This document shows positions 49,045-57,676 of a stretch of 64,000 nucleotides of DNA, in pieces. This DNA is from an uncultured Rhodospirillaceae bacterium (GTDB lineage Bacteria > Pseudomonadota > Alphaproteobacteria > Reyranellales > Reyranellaceae), in contig CAMFGZ010000018.1 of the NCBI GenBank assembly GCA_945952105.1, positions 1 to 64,000 of the forward strand, read 5' to 3'. How positions within the stretch are numbered: the stretch's first letter is position 1; each line of letters opens with the position of its first letter. The notes beneath the pieces are model-generated. The model was given only the letters and a program-made list of their open reading frames with translations. It was not told where the DNA came from and searched no databases. A program made the translations under genes and the position numbers.

Positions 49045-50693
49045 CGGTTCCGTCGAACGACGAGCTGCTGTTCCTGGCCCTCGGCGGGGCCGGCGAGATC
49101 GGCATGAACCTCAACCTCTACGGCACCGCCGGCAAGTGGCTGATGGTCGATCTCGGCATCGGTTTCGCCGACAGCACGATGACCGGCGTCGAGGTCGTGA
49201 TGCCGGATCCGGAATTCATCGTGGAGCGCCGCGAGGACCTGGTCGGCATCGTGCTGACCCATGCGCACGAGGATCATCTCGGCGCCGTCGCCGACCTGTG
49301 GCCGCGCCTCAAGGCGCCGGTCTATGCGACGCCGTTCGCGGCCTCGGTGCTGAAGCGCAAGCTGATCGATGCCGGTCTCAGGGACATGGTGCCGGTCACA
49401 GAGATCCCGCTGGGCGGCAAGTTCGATCTCGCGCCGTTCGAGCTCGAGATGATCACCATGACGCATTCGATCCTGGAGCCGAACGCGCTGGCGATTCGGA
49501 CGAAGTTCGGCACGGTGTTCCACACCGGCGACTGGAAGATCGATCCCGAGCCGCTGCTGGGCGACCTGACCGACGAGGCGATGCTGAAGCGCATCGGCGA
49601 CGAGGGCGCGCTCGCCATGGTCTGCGACAGCACCAACGTCTTCGTCGAGGGCGAGGCCGGCTCCGAATCGAAGGTGAGGGCCAACCTCGAGAAGCTGGTC
49701 CGGGGACACAAGGGCAGGGTGGCCGTCACCTGCTTCGCCTCCAATTTGGCGCGCGTCGAGAGCGTGGCGCTGGCGGCGGTTGCGGCCGGCCGCCACCCGG
49801 TCCTGTCGGGCAGGGCGCTGCAGCGGATGCTCGAATCGGCGCAGGAATGCGGCTACCTGCTCGACTTCCCCGAATGTGTCCCTGAACAGCAGGCGGGCTA
49901 CCTTCCGCGCGACAAAGTCCTGTTCATCTGCACAGGCAGCCAGGGCGAACCGCGTGCGGCCATGTCCAAGCTGGCGGGTGGCGAGCATCGCGACCTCGTG
50001 CTGGAAGAGGGCGACACCGCGATCTTCTCGTCGCGGGTGATCCCCGGCAACGAGCATTCGGTCGGCCGCCTGCAGAACGCACTGATCTCGCGGGGGGTGA
50101 AGGTCATCACCGATCGTGAGGCGGACATCCATGTGTCCGGCCATCCGGCCCGCGACGAGCTGGTGCGGGTCTATCAGTGGGTCCGCCCGAAGATCGCTTT
50201 GCCGGTCCACGGTGAGGTCCGGCACATGATCGAGCACGCGGAACTGGCCCGGCGCTGCCAGGTGCCGGAGACGATCGTGGCGCCCAACGGGACGCTGGTG
50301 CGACTGGCGCCCGGCCCGGCCGGGATCATAGACCACGTCTTTTCCGGCCGGCTGGCGCGCGACGGCGACGGGCTGATCCCGCTCGACGGTGCATCGATGC
50401 GGGAGCGGCGGAAGCTCCTCTGGAACGGCGCCGCCGCGGCGACCCTGGTGATCGACAGGAAGGGCAAGCCGCTGGCACCGCCCAAGGTCTCGCTGCGGGG
50501 CATCGACGACGAGGATGGAGAACTGGAGGAGGCGGTGATGGACGCGCTTGCCGAGATGCTGGCCGACCTAAACTCGTCCGAGCGCTCCGACGACCGGCGG
50601 ATCGAGGAGGCGGCCCGCCAGGCCGTGCGGCGCGTCGTGCGCGCGCACCTCGGCAAGAAGCCGTTGACGGACGTGCACATCGTCCGCATCTAA
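49041..50693 (+). CDS. rnj: Ribonuclease J
   Basis: 550 residues, metallo-beta-lactamase/beta-CASP nuclease with 5'-exo- and endonuclease activity. The zinc motif is H74-x-H76-x-D78-H79 (LTHAHEDHLG). HTGDWKID and the later VHGEVRHMIEHAELA are beta-CASP marks. Found in alphaproteobacteria beside RNase E. Confidence 0.95.
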   Translation: MTVPSNDELLFLALGGAGEIGMNLNLYGTAGKWLMVDLGIGFADSTMTGVEVVMPDPEFIVERREDLVGIVLTHAHEDHLGAVADLWPRLKAPVYATPFAASVLKRKLIDAGLRDMVPVTEIPLGGKFDLAPFELEMITMTHSILEPNALAIRTKFGTVFHTGDWKIDPEPLLGDLTDEAMLKRIGDEGALAMVCDSTNVFVEGEAGSESKVRANLEKLVRGHKGRVAVTCFASNLARVESVALAAVAAGRHPVLSGRALQRMLESAQECGYLLDFPECVPEQQAGYLPRDKVLFICTGSQGEPRAAMSKLAGGEHRDLVLEEGDTAIFSSRVIPGNEHSVGRLQNALISRGVKVITDREADIHVSGHPARDELVRVYQWVRPKIALPVHGEVRHMIEHAELARRCQVPETIVAPNGTLVRLAPGPAGIIDHVFSGRLARDGDGLIPLDGASMRERRKLLWNGAAAATLVIDRKGKPLAPPKVSLRGIDDEDGELEEAVMDALAEMLADLNSSERSDDRRIEEAARQAVRRVVRAHLGKKPLTDVHIVRI

Positions 50694-50718
50694 AGACGCG
50701 CAGCCGCTGGAGAACACG

Positions 50719-51123
50719 ATGATCGGACGCCTCAACCACATCGCGATTGCCGTTCCGGACCTTGCAAAGGCCTCGGAACTCTACCGCACGGTGATGGGCG
50801 CGACGGTGAGCGCGCCCAAGGAACAGCCGGCGCACGGGGTTACGGTCGTGTTCGTCGAGCTGCCGAACACCAAGATCGAGTTGCTGCATCCGCTCGGAGA
50901 GAAGTCGCCGATCGCCAATTTCCTCGCACGCAACGCCGACGGCGGCATCCATCACGTCTGCTACGAGGTCGAGGACATCTACGCCGCGCGCGACAAGCTG
51001 AAGTCGCAGGGCGCGCGCGTTTTGGGAGACGGCGAGCCGAAGATCGGTGCGCACGACAAGCCGGTGCTGTTCCTGCATCCCAAGGATTTCACCGGCACCC
51101 TGATCGAACTCGAACAGGTCTGA
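50719..51123 (+). CDS. mce: Methylmalonyl-CoA epimerase
   Basis: 134 residues, vicinal-oxygen-chelate fold of two repeats. NHIAIAVPDLAKA, VELPNTKIELLHPLGEKSPI and GGIHHVCYEVEDI carry the metal His and Glu residues. Acts in propionyl-CoA degradation. Confidence 0.94.
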   Translation: MIGRLNHIAIAVPDLAKASELYRTVMGATVSAPKEQPAHGVTVVFVELPNTKIELLHPLGEKSPIANFLARNADGGIHHVCYEVEDIYAARDKLKSQGARVLGDGEPKIGAHDKPVLFLHPKDFTGTLIELEQV

Positions 51124-51134
51124 GGAGCGCCACC

Positions 51135-51380
51135 ATGGGCTGGGCTACCGGCATCATGGTCTACTTCGTCATCTGGTGGACGATCCTCTTCTGCGTCCTG
51201 CCGCTGGGCGTGCAAAAGGCCGCCAATCCCGGAAAGGGCGAGGAGCGGGGAGCACCCGAGCGTCCCGAACTGTTTCGCAAGGCGATCATCACGAGCATCG
51301 TCGCGGGTGTGCTCTGGCTCGCCTTCTATGGCTTCTACCAAGCCGACGTCTTCAGTTTCAGGCGGCTCGAAGGCTCCTGA
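51135..51380 (+). CDS. DUF1467 family small membrane protein
   Basis: 81 residues with two transmembrane helices (about 5-25 and 50-70) and the conserved FVIWWTILFCVLPLGV segment. This family nearly always sits between mce and proS in alphaproteobacteria; role unknown. It ends at a bidirectional terminator. Confidence 0.9.
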   Translation: MGWATGIMVYFVIWWTILFCVLPLGVQKAANPGKGEERGAPERPELFRKAIITSIVAGVLWLAFYGFYQADVFSFRRLEGS

Positions 51381-51406
51381 GAGCAGGTGCCGGAACGCAA
51401 AAGAAA

Positions 51407-51434
51407 ACGGCGGATCATCGATCCGCCGTCTTTT
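51407..51434 (+). terminator. Bidirectional terminator
   Basis: ACGGCGGAT (51407-51415) pairs with ATCCGCCGT (51421-51429), five-base loop. CTTTT follows on the plus strand and TTTTCTTTT on the minus strand, so it can stop transcripts from both sides. Confidence 0.85.
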
Positions 51435-51628
51435 AACCCCCGAAACTCGTCGTAGGCGGCTTTAGCCGCTCTCCTCCCTAAACCCGGACTGTGCCCAAGG
51501 CTCAGGCTGTGTAGCGTGCCGCCAGCCGATTGCCAAGACCTTTTCTTTCGATCTGTCCGGGTCGGGCAGAAGAATCTTTTTGGGGAAGGTCGATCCCGGA
51601 CAAACAAATGTCCGCACTGTTTCGCTGA
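51435..51628 (-). other. Structured noncoding region with competing complementary segments
   Basis: No gene. On the minus strand, in order: CGGACA (51614-51609), TGTCCGGG (51602-51595), ACCCGGAC (51562-51555) and GTCCGGGT (51489-51482). The second can pair with the first or with the third, and the third with the second or the fourth, all as perfect 6-8 bp stems. A further small hairpin GCGGC-N4-GCCGC lies at 51456-51469. The region follows the stop codon of the purine permease and ends at the bidirectional terminator, so it may be a 3' UTR or a separate small RNA. I do not recognise it as 6S RNA, tmRNA or a known riboswitch. Confidence 0.4.
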
Positions 51629-52921
51629 TCATCCGATGACCATGTATTTGATCACGAAGAGGACAGCGAGAATTGCTACGGCAGGATGTACATCGCGATA
51701 CCGGCCTGCGGCAACTTTGATTCCGGCGTACGAGATGAAACCGAAAGCGATGCCGTCGGCGATTGAAAACGTGAAGGGCATCGTGATCGCGGTGATCACG
51801 GCCGGCGCCGCTTCGGTGATGTCGCTCCATTCGACTTCGGTCAGACCGCGCGCCATCAGGCAGGCGACGTAGAGAAGGGCCGGCGCGGTGGCGTAGGCGG
51901 GAATGGATCCGGCAAGCGGCGACAGGAACAACGCGCAGAGGAACAATACGCCCACGGCAAGGGCCGTGAGGCCCGTGCGGCCGCCCGCGTTGATGCCCGA
52001 CGCGCTCTCGATGTAGCTCGTCGTCGTCGAGGTGCCGACCGCGGCGCCGATCATGGCCGCGGCGCTATCGGAGATCAGTGCGCCGCGCAGGCGGGGCACC
52101 GTGCCGTCGGGGCGCATGAAGCCGCCGCGATGAGCGAGCGCGATCAGCGTGCCGGTATTGTCGAACAGGTCGACGAACAGGAAGGCGAAGACGACGGTCA
52201 CCAGGCCGACCTGCAGCGCCCCCGCGATATCCATCTGCAGGAATACCGGCGCGATCGACGGCGGGGCGGCGAAGATCCCGGCGAATTTCTGCTGTCCGGC
52301 CAGGATCGAAACGACGGTGACGATCAGTATGCCGATGATCACCCCGCCCATGACGCGACGATATTCGAGCGCCACGATGATGGCGAAGCCCAGCACGGCC
52401 ATCACCACGGGCCAGCTCGTCATCTTGCCGTGGGTGACGAGCGTGGCGGGATTTCCGACCACGATGCCGGCATTCTTCATGGCGATCAGCGCGAGGAACA
52501 GGCCGATGCCGGCAGCGATCGCCATCTTCAGCGACTTGGGGATCGCATTGACGATCCATTCGCGGATCGGCAGGACGCTGATGATCAGGAAGATGATGCC
52601 CGAGATGAACACGCAGCCCAGCGCGACCTGCCAGCTATGCCCCATGCCGCCGACCACGCCGAAGGCGAAGTAGGCGTTGAGGCCCATGCCGGGGGCCAGC
52701 GCGATCGGGTAGTTCGCCAGGAAGGCCATGAGGAAACAGCCGACCGCCGCCGCCACGCAGGTCGCGGCGAACACCGCGCCGAACGGCATCTTGGCCTCGG
52801 CCAGGATCGCGGGGTTGACGAAGATGATGTACGCCATCGTCAGGAAGGTCGTGAGGCCGGCCACCAGCTCGGTCCGGACGTTGGTTTCGTTCGCCTTCAG
52901 CCTGAAGAGTTGTTCGAGCAT
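51629..52921 (-). CDS. NCS2-family purine permease (AzgA-like)
   Basis: 430 residues, about 12-14 transmembrane segments, proton symporter of the guanine/hypoxanthine branch. Marks: NPAILAEAKMPFGAVFAATC near the N-terminus, FLFVDLFDNTGTL, and GTSTTTSYIESASGINAGGRTG, the AzgA-type substrate motif. GGGGGA precedes the ATG. It is divergent from proS. No purine riboswitch is visible in the 152-base divergent gap. Confidence 0.93.
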   Translation of the reverse strand: MLEQLFRLKANETNVRTELVAGLTTFLTMAYIIFVNPAILAEAKMPFGAVFAATCVAAAVGCFLMAFLANYPIALAPGMGLNAYFAFGVVGGMGHSWQVALGCVFISGIIFLIISVLPIREWIVNAIPKSLKMAIAAGIGLFLALIAMKNAGIVVGNPATLVTHGKMTSWPVVMAVLGFAIIVALEYRRVMGGVIIGILIVTVVSILAGQQKFAGIFAAPPSIAPVFLQMDIAGALQVGLVTVVFAFLFVDLFDNTGTLIALAHRGGFMRPDGTVPRLRGALISDSAAAMIGAAVGTSTTTSYIESASGINAGGRTGLTALAVGVLFLCALFLSPLAGSIPAYATAPALLYVACLMARGLTEVEWSDITEAAPAVITAITMPFTFSIADGIAFGFISYAGIKVAAGRYRDVHPAVAILAVLFVIKYMVIG

Positions 52922-53004
52922 CGGTGTCCCCCTGTTGTCGCGCCCGGCGTGCGGGCAAGTGTGCGGGCATCGACTTGTGAATAGCCAGCCGAACCCGCTC
53001 CGGT

Positions 53005-53033
53005 TTGCCTTTGTCCGACCTGTTCCCTACAGT
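53005..53033 (+). promoter_or_regulatory. Possible promoter of proS
   Basis: TTGCCT (53005-53010) and TACAGT (53028-53033), 17-base spacer, 41 bases before the start codon. Confidence 0.45.
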
Positions 53034-53073
53034 CCGCCGCCACCCCGATACCCGGACCGAGGACCGATTTCGC

Positions 53074-54387
53074 ATGCGCATGAGCCAGTACTTTCTGCCG
53101 ACGATGAAGGAGACTCCGTCGGAAGCGCAGATCGTGTCGCACCGGCTGATGCTGCGCGCCGGCCTCGTTCGCCAGACCAGCGCCGGCATCTATGCCTGGC
53201 TGCCGCTCGGCCTTCGCGTCCTGCGCAACATCGAGCGCGTCGTGCGCGAGGAGCAGGATGCGGCGGGGGCCCAGGAAGTGCTGATGCCGACCATCCAGTC
53301 GGCCGACCTGTGGCGCGAGAGCGGCCGCTACGACGCCTACGGGCCGGAGATGCTGCGCATCAAGGATCGTCACGACCGCGAGATGCTCTACGGGCCGACC
53401 AACGAGGAGATGATCACGGTACTCTTCCGCGACGGCGTGAAGAGCTACCGCGACCTGCCGAAGAACCTCTATCACATCCAGTGGAAGTTCCGGGACGAGG
53501 TCCGCCCGCGCTTCGGCGTGATGCGCGGCCGCGAGTTCCTGATGAAGGACAACTACTCGTTCGACATCGACAAGGCGGGCGCCATCCATTCCTACAACAG
53601 GATGTTCGTCGCCTACCTGCGCACCTTCGCGCGCATGGGCCTCAAGGCCATCCCGATGCGTGCCGATACCGGCCCGATCGGCGGCGATCTCAGCCACGAA
53701 TTCATCATCCTGGCAGAGACCGGCGAGAGCGCGGTGTTCTGCCACAAGGGCCTGGTCGACAAGGACATCCTCAGCCGCAAGATCGACTATTCGTCGGACC
53801 TGCAGGGTATCGTGAACGAGTGGACGTCGCTCTACGCCGCGACCGACGAGATGCACGACGCAAAGGCCTTCGACGCGCTGCCCGAGGGCGAGCGGCTGGC
53901 GGCCCGCGGCATCGAGGTCGGCCATATCTTCTATTTCGGCACCAAGTATTCCAAGCCGATGAATGCGGTCGTCGCCGGCCCCGGCGGCGAGCAGGTCACG
54001 GTCGAGATGGGCTCCTACGGCATCGGCGTCTCGCGCCTGGTCGGCGGCATCATCGAGGCGAGCCATGACGATGCCGGCATCGTCTGGCCGGAAGAAGTCG
54101 CGCCGTTCAAGGTCGCGATCGTGAACCTGAAGCCGGATGACGGCGCCGTCGGCGGCGCCTGCCAGAAGCTCTACGATGGGCTCGGCGCCAAGGATGTTTC
54201 CGTTCTGCACGACGATCGCGACATGCGGCCGGGCGGCAAGTTCGCCGACATGGACCTGATCGGCATTCCCTGGCAGGTCATCGTCGGCCCCAAAGGACTT
54301 GCGTCGGGCAAGGTCGAGGTCAAGAACCGGAAGACCGGCGTCCGCGAGGAAGTGGCGCCGGAGCAGGTTCTCGCGCGGTTCGGCTGA
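53074..54387 (+). CDS. proS: Prolyl-tRNA synthetase, short form without editing insertion
   Basis: 437 residues, class II synthetase. Motif 1 region [19 protein letters not shown], motif 2 region [19 protein letters not shown] and motif 3 [16 protein letters not shown] are all intact; the anticodon domain follows. It is about 130 residues shorter than the E. coli form because the YbaK-like editing insertion is absent, as is usual in alphaproteobacteria. ATG 53080 is an alternative start. Confidence 0.96.
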   Translation: MRMSQYFLPTMKETPSEAQIVSHRLMLRAGLVRQTSAGIYAWLPLGLRVLRNIERVVREEQDAAGAQEVLMPTIQSADLWRESGRYDAYGPEMLRIKDRHDREMLYGPTNEEMITVLFRDGVKSYRDLPKNLYHIQWKFRDEVRPRFGVMRGREFLMKDNYSFDIDKAGAIHSYNRMFVAYLRTFARMGLKAIPMRADTGPIGGDLSHEFIILAETGESAVFCHKGLVDKDILSRKIDYSSDLQGIVNEWTSLYAATDEMHDAKAFDALPEGERLAARGIEVGHIFYFGTKYSKPMNAVVAGPGGEQVTVEMGSYGIGVSRLVGGIIEASHDDAGIVWPEEVAPFKVAIVNLKPDDGAVGGACQKLYDGLGAKDVSVLHDDRDMRPGGKFADMDLIGIPWQVIVGPKGLASGKVEVKNRKTGVREEVAPEQVLARFG

Positions 54388-54406
54388 ACAGGGGACAGGC
54401 TCTCCC

Positions 54407-55717
54407 ATGGGCTCCGCCGTCGAGCGCCTGATCGCCTTCCGCTACCTGCGGGCGCGCCGCGACGAGGGCTTCATCTCGGTGATCGCCGGCTTCTCGCTGA
54501 TCGGCATCACGCTGGGGGTCGGCACGCTGATCGTCGTGATGTCCGTGATGAACGGCTTTCGCGTCGAGATGCTGGCCCAGATGTCGAGCATCAGCGGCCA
54601 GCTGGGGGTCCAGTCCAATCGCGGCGGCCTCGAACCCAACCCCGATCTGTTGAAGCGCATGGCGGCCGTGCCGGGCGTCGAATCGGCAACCCCGACGGCC
54701 GAGGGCAATCTCATGGCCGTCGCCGGCGACCGCGTGCGCGGGGTCGTGCTGCGCGGGATGCGGCCGGACGATCTTCGCAACCGCGCGCCTCTGGCGTCGG
54801 CGATCGAGGGAACACCGGAAAACCGTGAGCGCTATCGCGCGCTGTGCAAGGCCGACGGTGACAGCCCGATCGACTGGGGAACCCTGAAGGGCTTCGGCGA
54901 CGACTTCTCGGTGGTGATCGGCCGGCGCCTTGCCGATCTCATGAACCTCAAGGTCGGGGACCGGCTGCAGCTCGTGTCGCCGGTGTCGGTGGCGACGCCG
55001 CTCGGCGTGATGCCGCGCTCCGCCGCCGTGACGGTCTCCGCGATCTTCTGCACCGGCATGTACGACTACGATTCGAACTTCATCTACGCGCCGCTGGTCG
55101 ACGCCCAGCACATGCTGAACCTTGGCCCCAACGTCACGGGCATCGAGGTGTTCGTGTCGGACAAGGCCTCGATGGACGCGACCCGCCGGCTGCTCATGCA
55201 GGCCGTGGGCACGGAGGGCTGGGTGTTCGACTGGTTCCAGGCCAATGCCGGATTCTTCTCGGCGGTCGTCGCCCAGACCAACATGATCTTCCTGGTGCTG
55301 ACGATGATCGTGATCGTCGCGGCCTTCAACATCGTGTCCAGCCTGGTCATGCTGGTGCGGACCAAGACGGCGGACATCGCCATCCTGCGCACCATGGGCG
55401 CCAGCCGGGCCGCCATCATGCGGATCTTCCTGCTCGACGGACTGGCGATCGGCGGAGCCGGCACGGTGCTGGGCGTCGTGCTGGGGCTGGCCTTCGCCCG
55501 CAATATCGAGGCGATCCGGCAATGGCTGCAGCGGACGTTCGACATCGTGCTGTTCGACCAGACCCTCTATTTGCTGGCTGAACTGCCCTCCCGGATCGAA
55601 TGGAGCGAGGTCGCTGGCATCGCGGTCATGGCGCTGGTCTTTGCGCTGCTGGCATCGCTCTATCCCGCGGCCCGCGCGGCGCGGCTCGATCCGGTGGAAG
55701 GACTGCGCCGTGAGTGA
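54407..55717 (+). CDS. lolC: Lipoprotein-releasing ABC transporter permease, first copy
   Basis: 436 residues of the LolC/LolE family: one N-terminal helix (FISVIAGFSLIGITLGVGTLIVVMSVMNGF), a large periplasmic domain, and three C-terminal helices ending [16 protein letters not shown]. Extracts lipoproteins from the inner membrane for LolA. A segment near residues 130-165 (NRERYRALCKADGDSPIDWG) looks like an insertion relative to the next gene product. Overlaps the second copy by eight bases. Confidence 0.9.
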   Translation: MGSAVERLIAFRYLRARRDEGFISVIAGFSLIGITLGVGTLIVVMSVMNGFRVEMLAQMSSISGQLGVQSNRGGLEPNPDLLKRMAAVPGVESATPTAEGNLMAVAGDRVRGVVLRGMRPDDLRNRAPLASAIEGTPENRERYRALCKADGDSPIDWGTLKGFGDDFSVVIGRRLADLMNLKVGDRLQLVSPVSVATPLGVMPRSAAVTVSAIFCTGMYDYDSNFIYAPLVDAQHMLNLGPNVTGIEVFVSDKASMDATRRLLMQAVGTEGWVFDWFQANAGFFSAVVAQTNMIFLVLTMIVIVAAFNIVSSLVMLVRTKTADIAILRTMGASRAAIMRIFLLDGLAIGGAGTVLGVVLGLAFARNIEAIRQWLQRTFDIVLFDQTLYLLAELPSRIEWSEVAGIAVMALVFALLASLYPAARAARLDPVEGLRRE

Positions 55718-56969
55718 GCGCGCGCCCGTCGTCGAGCGGTGGCTCGCCTGGCGCTACCTCGCCACGCGGCAGCGCGAGGGCTTCGTATCCTTCATCGCCA
55801 TGTTCTCGCTGATCGGCGTGGCGCTGGGCGTCGGGACGCTGATCGCGGTTCTGTCGGTCATGGGCGGCTTCCGCGAGCAGTTGCTGGGGCGGATCATCGG
55901 CATGAACGGCCATGTCATCGTCGCCGCGCGGGGCGGCCTCCTGCAGGCTACGCCGGACCTGCTCGCCCGCTTGAAGGAGGTTCCCGGTGTGGAAGCGGTG
56001 CGGCTCACCCTGGAGCGGCAGGCGCTCGTCACGGGGCACGGCCAGACGCGCGGCGCGCAGCTTCGCGGCGTGCGGCGCGAGGATCTGCTCAGTCGCGAGA
56101 TCGTCGCCCGAAACATCATCTTTGGCGATCTCGCCGAGTTCGGGCCCAAGCCCGGCCTGGTGATCGGCGAGCGGCTGCGCCAGCAGATGCAGGTGCGGGT
56201 GGGCGAGCCGCTCACAGTGGTGACCCACCAGATGAACGAGAGCGGCACGATCGCGCCGCGCTACACCGACTACGAGATCCTCGCGAGCTTCATGACCCGT
56301 CGCTACGAGTTCGACAGCACCCTCGTGTTCATTCCGCTGGAGGTGCTGCAGGAGAATCTCGAATACGGCAAGGAGACGGTGAGTTCGATCGACCTGTTCC
56401 TGAAGGATCCACAGGCCGCGCCGCGCGTGGCGCAGGAGCTGCGCAATTCGCTCGGCCGCGACGATCTCCGCGTGTCTCACTGGCTCGGCCTCAACGCCCG
56501 TTTCGTCGGCGCCTTGCAGGTCGAGCGGGTGATGATGTTCATCATCCTGACCCTGATCGTCGTGGTCGCTGCCATGAACGTGGTCGCGAGCTTCACCATG
56601 CTGGTGCGCGTGAAGCGCGGCAGCATCGCCATCTTGCGGACGATGGGCGCGGGGCCGGGCACGATCGTGCGCGCCTTCTTCATGGCCGCCGCCGCGGTCG
56701 GCGTCGTCGGCACGGCGATCGGGGCGGCGCTGGGTCTTCTGCTCTGCGCCAACATGCCGGCGATCGGACGAGCCCTGGCGAACGCCACGGGCGGTTCCGG
56801 CACCGCCGGCGCCGAGGTCGACTTTATCACCTCCATGCCCGTGCGGGTCGATCCGACCGAGGTGGCTTTCATCATCGCCGTCGCGATCGTGCTCTCGCTC
56901 GTCGCCGCGGCCTATCCGGCGTGGCGAGCCACACGGGTCGAACCGGTCGAGGGACTGCGACATGAGTGA
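55710..56969 (+). CDS. lolE: Lipoprotein-releasing ABC transporter permease, second copy
   Basis: 419 residues, paralogue of the preceding protein with the same layout: [19 protein letters not shown] helix, periplasmic domain, then [20 protein letters not shown] and the final [17 protein letters not shown] at 55710 lies just before the lolC stop, so the two are coupled. Which of the two equals LolC or LolE cannot be decided here. Many alphaproteobacteria have only one such permease. Confidence 0.88.
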   Translation: MSERAPVVERWLAWRYLATRQREGFVSFIAMFSLIGVALGVGTLIAVLSVMGGFREQLLGRIIGMNGHVIVAARGGLLQATPDLLARLKEVPGVEAVRLTLERQALVTGHGQTRGAQLRGVRREDLLSREIVARNIIFGDLAEFGPKPGLVIGERLRQQMQVRVGEPLTVVTHQMNESGTIAPRYTDYEILASFMTRRYEFDSTLVFIPLEVLQENLEYGKETVSSIDLFLKDPQAAPRVAQELRNSLGRDDLRVSHWLGLNARFVGALQVERVMMFIILTLIVVVAAMNVVASFTMLVRVKRGSIAILRTMGAGPGTIVRAFFMAAAAVGVVGTAIGAALGLLLCANMPAIGRALANATGGSGTAGAEVDFITSMPVRVDPTEVAFIIAVAIVLSLVAAAYPAWRATRVEPVEGLRHE

Positions 56970-57645
56970 CACCGCCAAGCCGCTTTCGCTGCAGGGCATC
57001 CGTCGCACCTTCGTCCAGGGCGGCCGTCGTCTCGACGTGTTGCGCGGCGTCTCGGTCGACCTGCACCCCGGCGAGATCGTGGCCATGGTCGGCCAGTCGG
57101 GCAGCGGCAAGTCGACCCTGCTGCACATCGCGGGTCTGCTCGAACGGCCCGACGAGGGCGAGGTCGTGGTCGACGGCAAGGCGACGGGACGGATGGCAGA
57201 CAAGGAGCGCACCGGCTTGCGCCGGCAGTTCCTGGGCTTCGTCTATCAGTACCACCACCTGCTGCCGGAATTCTCGGCGGTCGAGAACGTGATGCTGCCA
57301 CAGATGCTCAACGGCGTGGCGCGTGCGACGGCGCGAAAGCGGGCGGCCGAGCTTCTCGATCTGGTGCGGCTGGGCGACCGGCTCGACCACCGCCCGGGAC
57401 GCATGTCGGGTGGCGAGCAGCAGAGGGTCGCAATCGCCCGTGCGGTAGCGAACGCGCCCCGGGTCCTGCTGGCCGACGAGCCGACCGGGAACCTCGATTC
57501 CTCGACTGCGGAGACCGTGTTCCAGCAGTTGCTGGCACTGGTCCGCGAGACCGGCATGGCGGCCCTCGTCGCTACGCACAACCCGGAACTGGCGGCCCGT
57601 ATGGATCGCACCGTGCACCTCAGGGACGGCGTGCTCGATGCCTGA
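56962..57645 (+). CDS. lolD: Lipoprotein-releasing ABC transporter ATPase
   Basis: 227 residues. Walker [10 protein letters not shown] (44-52), signature MSGGEQQR, Walker [13 protein letters not shown]. Start overlaps the second permease by eight bases. Works with the two permeases above. Confidence 0.95.
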   Translation: MSDTAKPLSLQGIRRTFVQGGRRLDVLRGVSVDLHPGEIVAMVGQSGSGKSTLLHIAGLLERPDEGEVVVDGKATGRMADKERTGLRRQFLGFVYQYHHLLPEFSAVENVMLPQMLNGVARATARKRAAELLDLVRLGDRLDHRPGRMSGGEQQRVAIARAVANAPRVLLADEPTGNLDSSTAETVFQQLLALVRETGMAALVATHNPELAARMDRTVHLRDGVLDA

Positions 57646-57676
57646 CAGTCCACAGGCCGAGGCGCGATGATGGTCC

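Noticed and set aside
51430..51628. 6S RNA, tmRNA, SRP RNA or RNase P RNA in the intergenic region
   Set aside because: No tag frame, T-loop, SRP GNAR loop or RNase P core motif is visible on either strand.
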